Shown here piece after piece: positions 21,536-30,379 of a stretch of 48,214 bases of DNA (the first letter of the stretch is position 1; every line of letters starts with the position of its first letter). Under the pieces are notes generated by a model, which made no database searches, was not told where the DNA came from, and saw only the letters and a program-made list of their open reading frames with translations. Origin of the DNA: an uncultured Burkholderiaceae bacterium (GTDB lineage: Bacteria; Pseudomonadota; Gammaproteobacteria; Burkholderiales; Burkholderiaceae_B); the NCBI GenBank assembly GCA_937888805.1, contig CALBEY010000080.1:1-48214 (forward strand). The letters are read 5' to 3'. The position numbers and the translations under genes are program-made.

Positions 21536-22234
21536 ATGAAGCAAGTATTTCTACGAGTGTTGTTGTCAGGCAGTGTACTTCTAGGTGCTGTGCTCCCAGT
21601 TGCGGCTTATGCCGCCGGTGAATTAGCGCCAATTAAGCCCGATTCGAAAGCTGGGGCGAAACTTTACTATGAAGGTGACCCCGCGCGCGGGGTTATCTCC
21701 TGTGTTGTTTGTCATGGGGCGGCGGGCAACAGTGATCTTTCTGTTAACCCCAACTTGGCAGCGCAGCCGCACGAATACCTTTATAAGCAGCTCGTGGAGT
21801 TTCGCCCACGCGCGGGCGAAGAGAAAGCCGCACGACGCGGCCCGGATGGCGCCCCTTCAAGCATGACCGCGCTGGCCATGCCGCTGACGGAAGCCGACAT
21901 GCGCAATGTCTCTTTGTATCTTTCTGAACAGCCATTAGCCAGACCGGCGGCAGCCAGTAATGAGGATCTGGTCGCACGCGGCGAACTCATTTGGCGCGGT
22001 GGTATTGCTGCCCAAAATGTACCCGCGTGTGCAGCCTGTCATGCAGCAAACGGCGCGGGTATTCCCGCACTATATCCGAGATTGGCGGGGCAATATGCCT
22101 CTTACCTTGAAGGACAACTCAAATTGTTCCGAGCCAATCATCGTGCCAACAGTCCGATGATGCATCAGATTGCTTACCGTATGTCTGATGAGGATATTAA
22201 GGCTGTTTCTGACTATGCGGCCGGTTTGAGGTAA
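21536..22234 (+). CDS. dihaem c-type cytochrome, cytochrome c4 family
   Basis: The 232-residue product begins with a signal peptide (MKQVFLRVLLSGSVLLGAVL..., cleaved near AYAA) and has two CXXCH haem sites: CVVCH at 56-60 and CAACH at 165-169. Two tandem class I cytochrome domains of about 100 residues fit cytochrome c4, a periplasmic electron donor to oxidases. The ATG at 21536 is seven bases after GAGG (21525-21528); an upstream in-frame GTG/TTG start would precede the promoter -10 spacing and lacks a signal-peptide start. It lies just upstream of ccsB-ccsA, whose products would attach its haems. Confidence 0.93.
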   Translation: MKQVFLRVLLSGSVLLGAVLPVAAYAAGELAPIKPDSKAGAKLYYEGDPARGVISCVVCHGAAGNSDLSVNPNLAAQPHEYLYKQLVEFRPRAGEEKAARRGPDGAPSSMTALAMPLTEADMRNVSLYLSEQPLARPAAASNEDLVARGELIWRGGIAAQNVPACAACHAANGAGIPALYPRLAGQYASYLEGQLKLFRANHRANSPMMHQIAYRMSDEDIKAVSDYAAGLR

Positions 22235-22296
22235 AGTCGGTGGTTATAAGCTAATTTCCCAGCAAAAGGAACCAATTTTCCTTTCTGATGGTCGAT

Positions 22297-22330
22297 ATAG
22301 AGGCTTTTCTAAGCCTCTATTCAATTGAGG
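22297..22330 (+). promoter_or_regulatory. hairpin next to the ccsB ribosome binding site, with a competing pairing
   Basis: ATAGAGGCTT (22297-22306) and AAGCCTCTAT (22311-22320) form a perfect ten-base-pair stem with a TTCT loop. The CCTC in its 3' arm (22314-22317) can instead pair with the Shine-Dalgarno GAGG (22327-22330) of ccsB. The stem therefore could keep the ribosome site open, or switch. No T-run follows, so it is not a standard terminator of the upstream cytochrome gene. Confidence 0.4.
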
Positions 22331-22339
22331 AAATGCTAA

Positions 22340-24415
22340 GTGGCTCAGTTACCAGCGGTGGGCGCCCAACAGATGGCGCCCAAATTGTCTAAATCGTCGT
22401 TGTTTGACTTATTGGGCTCAATGCGGTTCGCCATCAGTTTGTTGGTGATCATCTGCGTTGCCAGCGTCATCGGCACGGTGCTGCCACAAAACATGCCGGC
22501 CAATACCTACATCGATCAATTTGGACCGTTTTGGTTTGACGTGTTTTCCAAGTTTTCGGTCTGGTCTATCTACAACAGTATCTGGTTCATCGTGATTATG
22601 GCCTTTTTGGTCGTTTCCACCAGCATTTGTTTGACGCGCAACACGCCGAAAATGATCCGCGACATGCGATCTTTCCGTGAAAATGTTCGTGGGTCAAGCT
22701 TACGAGCCTTTCATCACCGTGTCGAACTTGATTCGCCACGCAATCTAGAGGCCAGTAATCAAGCGGTTCTTGCCTGGTTCAAACACAACGGATATGCCAC
22801 AAAGGTTAGAGAAGAACCCGAAGGCATGTTAATTGCAGCAAAGAAAGGCAGCGGTAATCGATTGGGTTACATTTTTGCGCACGCCTCAATTGTCATTATT
22901 TGCGTCGGTGGCCTTTTAGACAGCGAATTACCTGTTAGAGCCCAAGTTTGGTTATTTGGCAAAACCCCGATTGTCGAAAACATGTTGATTGTCGACGTGC
23001 CCCCAGAGGGGCGTTTGTCTGCCTCGAACCCGAGCTTTAAGGCCAATTTGTTGATTCCGGAGGGCAGCACCCGTGATAACGCAGTGGTCAATGTTGGTGA
23101 TGCAGCGCTAGTGCAACCTTTGCCATTTGAAATCACGCTCAATAAATTTATTATTGATTATTACGATAATGGAACACCCAGTCGTTTCGCCAGCGAGGTC
23201 GAAATCACTGATCCTGACACAGGACAGGCCTTTTCCCAAACCATTGAAGTCAACAAGCCCCTACGCCACAAGGGAGTGACGGTTTATCAGTCAAGTTTTG
23301 ATGATGGCGGCAGCAAAATTGATTTGTTGGCTTACCCGCTAACGGGCCGTCAACCTGGCCCATTTGAACTTGTTAAGCGCGTGGGTGAAAGTGTCGTCCT
23401 TCCGGTTGGTAATACTGGCAAGGAAGTTCGGTTAGAAATCACCAGTTTGCGCCCCATTAATGTTGAGAGCTTGCTCGACGGCGAACCACAACCGCGGGTT
23501 TTCGCTGACCACGTTGCCGCGGTCACTGGAAGCGCGGCAAGCAAGCGCGACAAGAACCTCACCAATCTTGGGCCGAGTGTCGAATATCGATTGATTGATG
23601 ACAGCGGGCAGGCAACACGCTTTCACAATTACATGATTCCAGTTCAATTGGATGGCTCGAGCATCATATTGGCTGGTGTGGCGTTGCCAGGTCAGCAGGA
23701 TTTTCAGTATCTAAGAATACCTGCCGACGAGTCGGCCTCAGCGATCGAGTTCATGCAATTAAGAGCAGCACTAGCTGACCCAGTGGCGCGCACTGAAGCG
23801 GCCCGTCGGTTTGCCATCAACAGCACACCCGAGGGTGCCAATCGTGTCGCACTGCAGGAGTCAGCCTACAAGGCCCTAGACACTTTTTCAGCGGGTGGTC
23901 TACAAGCCATATCAGAGTTCTTAGAATTGAATGTTCCCGAGGCGGAGCTACCACGTGCCGCTGATGTGGTGATACGGTTGTTGGGTTCAACCATAACGGA
24001 ATTGCGTGGGATTGCTCGTGAGCGAGCAGGGTTGCCTGCCTTAGATCCTAATGAGCCAGAGAATGTCCAGTGGGTGCAGCTAGCGGTCGGGGCGTTGTCA
24101 GACTTGCGATTTTATCCTGCGCCGATTTTGTTTTCGATGAAGTCATTTGATTTGGTGCAGGCTAGCGTTTTTCAGATCAGCCGAGCGCCAGGCGTATTAC
24201 CGGTGTATTTTGGCAGTTTGCTGCTGGTCATTGGTATTTTCGCCATGTTTTATGTGCGTGATCGGCGCATTTGGGTTTGGCTCAAACGCAACGATCAAGC
24301 CGAAAGCACTCACGTGTTGGCTGCCATGACCTCGCAAAAGCGAACATTGGATTTCAACCGAGAGTTTGAACGTTTCAAGCAGGCGCTTAGTCGCCTTGAC
24401 ATGAAGAAGGAATAG
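22340..24415 (+). CDS. ccsB: cytochrome c biogenesis protein CcsB/ResB (System II)
   Basis: The 691-residue membrane protein matches ResB: three N-terminal spans (about residues 25-130, with SMRFAISLLVIICVASVIGTVLPQ in part), a fourth span near residue 175, a large periplasmic domain with LRHKGVTVYQSSFDDGGSKI, and a last span around residue 620 before a short basic tail. With CcsA it exports haem and ligates it to CXXCH apocytochromes. It starts at GTG (22340), nine bases after GAGG. It is two bases upstream of ccsA, clearly one unit. The gene-symbol convention varies (resB). Confidence 0.95.
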   Translation: MAQLPAVGAQQMAPKLSKSSLFDLLGSMRFAISLLVIICVASVIGTVLPQNMPANTYIDQFGPFWFDVFSKFSVWSIYNSIWFIVIMAFLVVSTSICLTRNTPKMIRDMRSFRENVRGSSLRAFHHRVELDSPRNLEASNQAVLAWFKHNGYATKVREEPEGMLIAAKKGSGNRLGYIFAHASIVIICVGGLLDSELPVRAQVWLFGKTPIVENMLIVDVPPEGRLSASNPSFKANLLIPEGSTRDNAVVNVGDAALVQPLPFEITLNKFIIDYYDNGTPSRFASEVEITDPDTGQAFSQTIEVNKPLRHKGVTVYQSSFDDGGSKIDLLAYPLTGRQPGPFELVKRVGESVVLPVGNTGKEVRLEITSLRPINVESLLDGEPQPRVFADHVAAVTGSAASKRDKNLTNLGPSVEYRLIDDSGQATRFHNYMIPVQLDGSSIILAGVALPGQQDFQYLRIPADESASAIEFMQLRAALADPVARTEAARRFAINSTPEGANRVALQESAYKALDTFSAGGLQAISEFLELNVPEAELPRAADVVIRLLGSTITELRGIARERAGLPALDPNEPENVQWVQLAVGALSDLRFYPAPILFSMKSFDLVQASVFQISRAPGVLPVYFGSLLLVIGIFAMFYVRDRRIWVWLKRNDQAESTHVLAAMTSQKRTLDFNREFERFKQALSRLDMKKE

Positions 24416-24417
24416 CC

Positions 24418-25749
24418 ATGGCAGACACGATGACAGCTTCCCGCCCTGGGTGGGAAGACCTGACAGAGTCAGGAGACGGTCGACAGTTGCGCGGACGGCC
24501 CGATTGGACCGATGTTTTGTTTTTCATTATTTTGTCGATCGGCACGATTTATGCGCTGGTTGTCTACAAAGACGCAATGGACACATACGAGAAAGTCATT
24601 CTCGTGTCGATGGTCCCATCTGTGGTTTGGCTGGGGTGGCTGTGGCGTCCGCTACGAACCATGCTGGTCATCAGCGCACTGACGATTTTTTTTACATTAT
24701 GGCTCTATGACGCTGATTTATCGAAAGCGGAAACCTCTTTCTTTTTAAAGTATTTGTTTTCTTCTCAGTCGGCCATTCTTTGGATGTGCACCTTATTTGT
24801 GGTGGCAACCGTTTGCTACTGGGTGGGTTTGTTTAGTAACACCGCCGCTTGGTTAGGCACGGCCTTCACGTGGGGCGCCGTCTACATTGGCACCGTCGGC
24901 CTTCTGGTTCGGTGGCGTGAAAGCCACCTGATGGGCCCTGAACTTGGCCGCATTCCGGTCAGTAACTTGTACGAAGTATTTGTGTTGTTCTGTTTGGTGA
25001 CGGCACTGTTTTATCTTTATTACGAGCGTCGGTACGCCACACGTGCATTGGGTGGGTTCGTGATGCTGGTGGTCAGTACCTCGGTGGTCTTTTTATTGTG
25101 GTATTCGTTTACCCGGGAAGCCTATGAGATTGAGCCTTTGGTGCCAGCACTGAAAAGCTGGTGGATGAAAATCCACGTGCCCGCGAACTTCATCGGTTAC
25201 GGCACTTTTTCTTTGGCAGCCATGGTGGGTTTTGCTTACCTCATCAAAGAAAATGGTGAGACGCGTTCCTGGCTTAAGCTTGCCCCGTTGTTCATCCTTG
25301 GTGTTTTGCTGGCTGCTGAACCGCTGGTGTTTAGTAGCGGTGAGGTTTCAGCCACCTGGATGATCTACTTTGGCTTTGGCGCTATTGTGGTTGGTACGAT
25401 CATGGCTTTTCGTGGGCCGATTTCACGGCGGTTGCCGTCGTTTGAAATTCTCGATGACATCATGTACCGTGCAATCGCCATCGGATTTGCATTCTTCACG
25501 GTGGCAACCATTCTTGGCGCCTTGTGGGCGGCTGATGCATGGGGGGCTTACTGGCAATGGGATCCCAAGGAAACGTGGGCACTGATTGTGTGGCTTAACT
25601 ACGCGGCTTGGTTGCATTTACGATTAATGAAAGGGTTACGAGGCACGGTAGCGGCTTATTGGGCACTGGTTGGTTTATTAATCACCGCTTTTGCTTTCCT
25701 AGGCGTTAACATGTTCCTATCTGGCTTGCACTCATACGGCGAGCTTTAA
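24418..25749 (+). CDS. ccsA: cytochrome c biogenesis protein CcsA (System II haem lyase)
   Basis: The 443-residue polytopic protein has the haem-handling WWD domain AWGAYWQWDPKETWALIVW at about residues 372-390. Conserved histidines lie nearby in KIHVPANFIGYG (about 253), WLHLRL (about 400) and LHSYGEL at the end. It forms the CcsBA synthase with the upstream gene. DsbD in the same region is the likely source of reducing power, since System II needs reduced cysteines in the apocytochrome; no separate CcsX/ResA gene is seen here. Confidence 0.95.
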   Translation: MADTMTASRPGWEDLTESGDGRQLRGRPDWTDVLFFIILSIGTIYALVVYKDAMDTYEKVILVSMVPSVVWLGWLWRPLRTMLVISALTIFFTLWLYDADLSKAETSFFLKYLFSSQSAILWMCTLFVVATVCYWVGLFSNTAAWLGTAFTWGAVYIGTVGLLVRWRESHLMGPELGRIPVSNLYEVFVLFCLVTALFYLYYERRYATRALGGFVMLVVSTSVVFLLWYSFTREAYEIEPLVPALKSWWMKIHVPANFIGYGTFSLAAMVGFAYLIKENGETRSWLKLAPLFILGVLLAAEPLVFSSGEVSATWMIYFGFGAIVVGTIMAFRGPISRRLPSFEILDDIMYRAIAIGFAFFTVATILGALWAADAWGAYWQWDPKETWALIVWLNYAAWLHLRLMKGLRGTVAAYWALVGLLITAFAFLGVNMFLSGLHSYGEL

Positions 25750-25767
25750 CTCATCTGAACCGGTATC

Positions 25768-26976
25768 GTGACGCAACCTGCTAGACCCTGGATCGTTTTA
25801 ACGGCAACCCTCACGATTCAGGCGCTGGTCGCCATGGCACTGATAACTTTACCTGTGGTTGCGCCGGTTGTGGCGCAAGCCACTGGCATTGCCTCAACTT
25901 ACGTAGGGGCCTATGTGGGTTTGGTTTATCTGGCAGCCATGTTCTCAAGTGTTTTGGGTGGAACGGCAGTCAAGCGCTTTGGTGCCATTCGCCTAAGTCA
26001 AGGCTGTTTGATGCTGACGGCAACAGGATTGATCCTGTGCGCAGTCCCTCATCCGCTAAGCATGGCCGTAGGCGCTTTATTTATCGGCGCAGGTTACGGC
26101 CCTGTGACCCCCGCAAGCTCACACCTGCTTATCAAAACCACGCCGCCTGAGCGCTTGTCTTTGGTCTTTTCGTTAAAGCAGACGGGTGTGCCCATTGGGG
26201 GCGTTTTGGCGGGCCTTTTGGTGCCGCAATTTGAGTTGTTACTGGGTTGGCAATGGGCTTTTCTGTTGGTGGGTGCGTTTTGTCTTGTTTGCGCGTATTC
26301 GGTGAAACCATTGCGCGCTGCCTTGGATGAGGATCGAGATGCGACCGTACGGCCATCGCTTATCAAAAGTTTGGTCAACCCAATCAAGCTGGTTTGGTCG
26401 CACAAGGCGTTACGAATATTGGCTGGTGTGTCATTTCTGTTCGCCATTACCCAACTGTCTTTGACCACCTACCTAGTAACTTTCCTTTTTGAAGACCTCG
26501 GCTGGGCGCTGGTCGCCGCTGGGGCGGCACTGGCTGTTACTCAGGCTGCCGGTGTTGGGGCAAGAATTGTTTGGGGTTGGATGGCGGACAATTGGTTTGG
26601 ATCGGGCTACATGTTGATGGTTGTGGCGGGATTGCTCGCCATCTCAGCGGCGGCAATGCCTTTCTTTACGCCTGAAACGCCTCACGTTTGGCTTTACCTT
26701 GTTCTAATATTATTGGGTGCCACTGCCATTGGTTGGAATGGGGTGTTCTTGGCCGAAGTGGCCAGACAAGCACCCAAAGGCCAGGCGTCAGTGGCCACGG
26801 GCGGCACGCTAGGGTTTACCTTTTTTGGCGTTTTGTGTGGGCCGCCTTTATTTGGCGTGGCGGCTGCCAATTTACAAAGCTATGGTCTAAGCTATGCGTT
26901 GCTTATTTTGCCGGCCGCGTTAATTTTGGCATTGCTTTGGACGAGTCGTCATCGCTGGCGTCGCTATTGCGTCTAG
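25768..26976 (+). CDS. MFS transporter, substrate unknown
   Basis: The 402-residue protein shows about twelve spans and the MFS signature GYGPVTPASSHLLIK with the loop FSLKQTGVPIGGVLAG in the middle of the first half. Several MFS groups for organic acids or cyanate (NimT/CynX-like) look similar, but I cannot choose among them. It starts at GTG (25768) 18 bases after ccsA with a poor ribosome site. An in-frame ATG at 25834 is less likely since it would cut the first span. The next gene, an amidohydrolase, suggests uptake of a carbamoylated or ureide compound, but this is a guess from proximity. Confidence 0.82.
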   Translation: MTQPARPWIVLTATLTIQALVAMALITLPVVAPVVAQATGIASTYVGAYVGLVYLAAMFSSVLGGTAVKRFGAIRLSQGCLMLTATGLILCAVPHPLSMAVGALFIGAGYGPVTPASSHLLIKTTPPERLSLVFSLKQTGVPIGGVLAGLLVPQFELLLGWQWAFLLVGAFCLVCAYSVKPLRAALDEDRDATVRPSLIKSLVNPIKLVWSHKALRILAGVSFLFAITQLSLTTYLVTFLFEDLGWALVAAGAALAVTQAAGVGARIVWGWMADNWFGSGYMLMVVAGLLAISAAAMPFFTPETPHVWLYLVLILLGATAIGWNGVFLAEVARQAPKGQASVATGGTLGFTFFGVLCGPPLFGVAAANLQSYGLSYALLILPAALILALLWTSRHRWRRYCV

Positions 26977-27063
26977 CGACACGGTCTAGCTGCAAATTAG
27001 GCACGATATTTGCTGTTTGTTGTGAAGTCATTGCAATAAACACCAAGCTATTGAGGAGATAAT

Positions 27064-28323
27064 ATGACAACCACTATCGACGAAGTCAGCGTAAAAGTTT
27101 CTAGCGAGCGCCTTTACGAATCGCTCATGACACTGGCTGAGATTGGCGCCACTGAAAAGGGTGGGAATTGTCGCTTGGCACTGACCAATCTTGACGGTCA
27201 GGCACGCGATTTAGTCGTGGGCTGGATGCGAGATGCGGGCATGAGTATCTCGATTGATCAGGTGGGCAATATTTTCGCGCGCCGGCCTGGATTAAGAAAC
27301 GACTTGCCGCCAGTGATGACGGGCAGTCACATCGACACCCAACCCACGGGAGGCAAGTTTGATGGTTGTTTTGGCGTTTTGGCGGGTCTTGAGGTCGTGC
27401 GAGCCCTAAACGACGCCCAAGTTCAAACAGATGCACCGCTTGAGGTCGTGGTTTGGACCAATGAAGAGGGTACCCGATTTGTGCCTGTCATGATGGGTTC
27501 TGGGGCTTTCATTGGTAAGTTTGATTTGCAATCCATTCTCCAGAGTAAGGACAAAGATGGCAAGCGCGTGGGTGACGAGCTCAAAGCGATTGGCTATGAT
27601 GGTGACGAAGTGCTCGGGCAGCACCCCGTTGGAGCGTACTTTGAGGCGCACATTGAGCAAGGCCCCATTTTGGAGCACGAGCAAAAAACCATTGGTGTGG
27701 TAACAGGCTCTTTGGGTTTGCGCTGGTATGACGTAACCGTCACGGGCATGGAAATGCACGCAGGCCCAACACCAATGGACGTGCGCAAGGATGCCATGTA
27801 CGCGGCGACTTTTATCATGCAAGACGTGGTGCAAAACGCACTTGATCATGCGCCACATGGCCGTGGCACGGTTGGGTCGGCAACCGTTTTTCCTTCGTCA
27901 CGCAATGTGATTCCAGGCCAGGTGACCTTTACCGTTGATATACGCCATCCTGATGCCACCGGCTTACAGGCCATGCACGAGCGCTTTGAGGCAACCTGCC
28001 AAAAAGTGGCAAAAACTCATGGCGTTGGCGTGTCCATTCACGAGGTTTCGCACTTTCCGCCGACACCGTTTGATCCAAAGATGGTCGATGCTGTGCGTGC
28101 ATCTGCGGTTGCCAATCACTTTTCTTGCATGGATATTGTGACGGGCGCTGGCCATGACGCGGTTTATTTGGCCAGCGTCGCACCGACGGGAATGATTTTT
28201 ATCCCGTGTAAGGACGGCATCAGTCACAACGAGATTGAAGACGCCAAACCCGAAGATTTGGGCGCTGGCGCTCAGGTTCTTTGCGATGCGATGTTGTCGC
28301 AAGCCATCCACCAACGCGATTAA
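27064..28323 (+). CDS. Zn-dependent M20-family amidohydrolase (N-carbamoyl-amino-acid or allantoate amidohydrolase type)
   Basis: The 419-residue product has the metal and active-site motifs of this amidase family. These are GSHIDTQPTGGKFDG (His89, Asp91), WTNEEGTRF (Glu134-Glu135), EAHIEQGPILE, the dimerisation-domain GMEMHAGPTPMDVRKDA and the terminal GISHNEIE with a metal-binding histidine. Members cleave N-carbamoyl-L-amino acids, N-carbamoyl-beta-alanine or allantoate. Sequence reading cannot separate these. GAGGAGATAAT precedes the ATG closely. No hydantoinase or other pyrimidine-catabolic gene is adjacent; the only neighbour is an MFS transporter. Confidence 0.88.
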   Translation: MTTTIDEVSVKVSSERLYESLMTLAEIGATEKGGNCRLALTNLDGQARDLVVGWMRDAGMSISIDQVGNIFARRPGLRNDLPPVMTGSHIDTQPTGGKFDGCFGVLAGLEVVRALNDAQVQTDAPLEVVVWTNEEGTRFVPVMMGSGAFIGKFDLQSILQSKDKDGKRVGDELKAIGYDGDEVLGQHPVGAYFEAHIEQGPILEHEQKTIGVVTGSLGLRWYDVTVTGMEMHAGPTPMDVRKDAMYAATFIMQDVVQNALDHAPHGRGTVGSATVFPSSRNVIPGQVTFTVDIRHPDATGLQAMHERFEATCQKVAKTHGVGVSIHEVSHFPPTPFDPKMVDAVRASAVANHFSCMDIVTGAGHDAVYLASVAPTGMIFIPCKDGISHNEIEDAKPEDLGAGAQVLCDAMLSQAIHQRD

Positions 28324-28350
28324 AGTTGTTAGTTTTTTACATAAACAAGC

Positions 28351-28356
28351 TACAAT
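28351..28356 (+). promoter_or_regulatory. -10 element of the ahcY riboswitch transcript
   Basis: TACAAT lies 20 bases before the first stem of the SAH riboswitch, so a start near 28363 would include the whole aptamer. TTGTTA (28326-28331) is a possible -35 but at 19 bases spacing. Confidence 0.4.
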
Positions 28357-28375
28357 ATTTGTTGTTTTAAGAAAT

Positions 28376-28510
28376 ATTCAATTGAGGAGCGTTGCGACGA
28401 CCGGTTAATGACGCGGTTGCCAGGCTCAATTGAATCACCGTGATTGCCAATCCCGTCGGGATTGGCCACAACTGCGCTCACCCAATCCTGCTGACAGCGA
28501 TTGCGGTGAG
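28376..28510 (+). promoter_or_regulatory. S-adenosylhomocysteine (SAH) riboswitch upstream of ahcY
   Basis: The conserved cores GAGGAGCGTTGCGAC (28384-28398), CCAGGCTC (28420-28427) and ACTGCGCTCACC (28471-28482) match the SAH riboswitch class. P1 pairs ATTCAATTGAG (28376-28386) with CTCAATTGAAT (28425-28435). P2 can form from TTGCG (28392-28396) and CGCGG (28412-28416). A perfect hairpin GCCAATCCC/GGGATTGGC (28446-28466) follows. The pseudoknot pairs GAGCG (28387-28391) with CGCTC (28475-28479). CTCACC with CAATC (28477-28487) can instead pair with GATTG and GGTGAG (28499-28510), a plausible expression platform. In known members SAH turns the gene on. Confidence 0.88.
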
Positions 28511-28564
28511 GCCTAATCCCCTCTAAGCACCGACTGTTGGCTTGAACGAATGGAGCTGACTGAA

Positions 28565-29980
28565 ATGAATGCTGTGACCGATAAAGTAAAAGATTATGTT
28601 GTTGCCGACCTGAGTTTGTCTGACTGGGGTCGTCGTGAAATCGCGATTGCCCAAACCGAAATGCCCGGACTGATGTCCTTGCGTGAAGAGTTTGGTGCGA
28701 GCCAGCCCCTGAAGGGTGCCCGCATCACGGGCAGCCTGCACATGACCATTCAAACGGCTGTCTTAATCGAGACACTCGAGGCGCTTGGTGCCGAAGTCCG
28801 TTGGGCATCGTGCAACATTTACTCAACCCAAGACCACGCGGCAGCCGCTATTGCTGCGGGTGGTACGCCTGTGTTTGCCAAGAAAGGCGAGACATTGGCC
28901 GAGTACTGGGATTACACGCATCGCATTTTTGAGTGGCCAGAAGGCAAGTTTGCCAACATGATCCTCGATGATGGTGGTGATGCCACGCTGTTGTTGCACC
29001 TGGGCACAAAAGCCGAGTCAGACTTAAGTGTGCTCGATAAGCCAACGTCTGAAGAAGAAGTCGCGCTCTATGCAGCCATTAAAGACACCATCAGAAAAGA
29101 CCCCAAGTGGTACTCAACCCGTTTGGCGCAAGTTCGTGGCGTGACTGAAGAAACGACCACCGGCGTTCACCGCCTGTACCAGATGTCAAAGCGTGGTGAG
29201 TTGGCTTTTGCAGCCATCAACGTGAACGATGCTGTTACAAAAGCCAAGTTCGACAACTTGTACGGTTGCCGCGAATCATTGGTTGATGGCATCAAGCGTG
29301 CCACTGACGTGATGATTGCCGGTAAGGTTGCTGTGGTTTGTGGCTTTGGTGACGTGGGTAAGGGTTCAGCCCAAGCATTGGCCGCATTGCGCGCGCAAGT
29401 GTGGGTGACTGAAGTGGATCCCATTTGCGCACTGCAAGCCGCGATGGAAGGCTTCAAAGTGGTCACCATGGAAGAGGCATGCGATAAAGCCGACATCTTC
29501 GTGACCGCGACAGGCAACTACCACGTGATCACGCGTGACCACATGTCCCGCATGAAGGATCAGGCCATCGTTTGTAACATCGGCCACTTTGACAATGAAA
29601 TTGATGTGGCAGGCATTGAAGACCTGCAGTGGGAAGAGATTAAACCGCAGGTCGATCACGTGATTTTCCCCGATGGCAAGCGCATCATTTTGCTGGCGCA
29701 AGGCCGATTGATCAACTTGGGTTGTGCCACGGGCCACCCATCGTTTGTGATGTCATCTTCTTTCACCAACCAGACGCTGGCGCAAATTGAGTTGTTTACG
29801 CGCAATCAAGAGTACACGGTGGGTCAAGTCTATGTGCTGCCCAAGCACTTAGACGAGAAAGTGGCTCGCCTGCATTTGGAAAAGATTGGCGCTCACCTGA
29901 CTGAACTCACGGCTGAGCAAGCGGCCTACATCAATGTTGAGCAGCAAGGGCCCTATAAGCCTGAAGCTTATCGTTATTGA
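28565..29980 (+). CDS. ahcY: adenosylhomocysteinase (S-adenosyl-L-homocysteine hydrolase)
   Basis: AhcY splits SAH to adenosine and homocysteine, removing the inhibitor left by methyltransferases. The 471-residue product shows [22 protein letters not shown] (in part), [11 protein letters not shown], the NAD-binding motif [10 protein letters not shown] near residues 260-269, and the C-terminal PYKPEAYRY with the lysine and tyrosine that cap NAD. The second ATG (28565) is nine bases after GGAG and gives the standard N-terminus; the ATG at 28550 adds five residues and has no ribosome site. It is controlled by the SAH riboswitch directly upstream and followed by a holin-like gene and metF. Confidence 0.97.
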   Translation: MNAVTDKVKDYVVADLSLSDWGRREIAIAQTEMPGLMSLREEFGASQPLKGARITGSLHMTIQTAVLIETLEALGAEVRWASCNIYSTQDHAAAAIAAGGTPVFAKKGETLAEYWDYTHRIFEWPEGKFANMILDDGGDATLLLHLGTKAESDLSVLDKPTSEEEVALYAAIKDTIRKDPKWYSTRLAQVRGVTEETTTGVHRLYQMSKRGELAFAAINVNDAVTKAKFDNLYGCRESLVDGIKRATDVMIAGKVAVVCGFGDVGKGSAQALAALRAQVWVTEVDPICALQAAMEGFKVVTMEEACDKADIFVTATGNYHVITRDHMSRMKDQAIVCNIGHFDNEIDVAGIEDLQWEEIKPQVDHVIFPDGKRIILLAQGRLINLGCATGHPSFVMSSSFTNQTLAQIELFTRNQEYTVGQVYVLPKHLDEKVARLHLEKIGAHLTELTAEQAAYINVEQQGPYKPEAYRY

Positions 29981-30040
29981 TCTAGTAAAGAATAACCCAC
30001 GCGCCTTGTGCGTGTGGGCGTAAGACGTGAGGAGTGCTTG

Positions 30041-30379
30041 GTGATAATCGTTGTCTGGATTTTGAACGCAGTGGCATTACTCGCGGTGGCGTTCGTGTTG
30101 CCAGGCATTGCCATTGCCAGCTTCTGGTCAGCCATGCTAGCGGCCTTGGTGTTGGGTTTCTTAAACACCATGGTCAAGCCCTTTCTCATTTTGTTAACGC
30201 TGCCAATCACGATCGTCACGCTTGGCCTATTTTTGTTGGTGCTCAACGCCCTGGTTTTTTGGTTAGCGGGTTCAGTGCTACGAGGGTTTCAGGTAGAAGG
30301 TTTTTGGTGGGCAGTGGCCGGTGCGCTGTTGTACAGCGCAATATCAGGACTGTTTTCTATGCTGCTCTTTCAACAATGA
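30041..30379 (+). CDS. small four-span membrane protein of the phage-holin-4 superfamily
   Basis: The 112-residue product is almost wholly hydrophobic, with four spans (about 3-23, 28-47, 53-77, 86-110) and the conserved NTMVKPFLILLTLPITIVTLG. It matches the PF04020-type holin-like family. These are not phage lysis genes, and their function is unknown. GTG at 30041 lies six bases after GAGGAG (30029-30034). Its stop overlaps the metF ATG (ATGA), so it is translationally coupled between ahcY and metF. The ahcY / holin-like / metF order recurs in Burkholderiales as I remember, which hints at a link with the methyl cycle. Confidence 0.9.
   Translation: MIIVVWILNAVALLAVAFVLPGIAIASFWSAMLAALVLGFLNTMVKPFLILLTLPITIVTLGLFLLVLNALVFWLAGSVLRGFQVEGFWWAVAGALLYSAISGLFSMLLFQQ

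Noticed and set aside
30041..30379. prophage signal from a holin-like gene
   Set aside because: It stands alone within a housekeeping operon, with no lysozyme, portal, capsid or integrase genes nearby.
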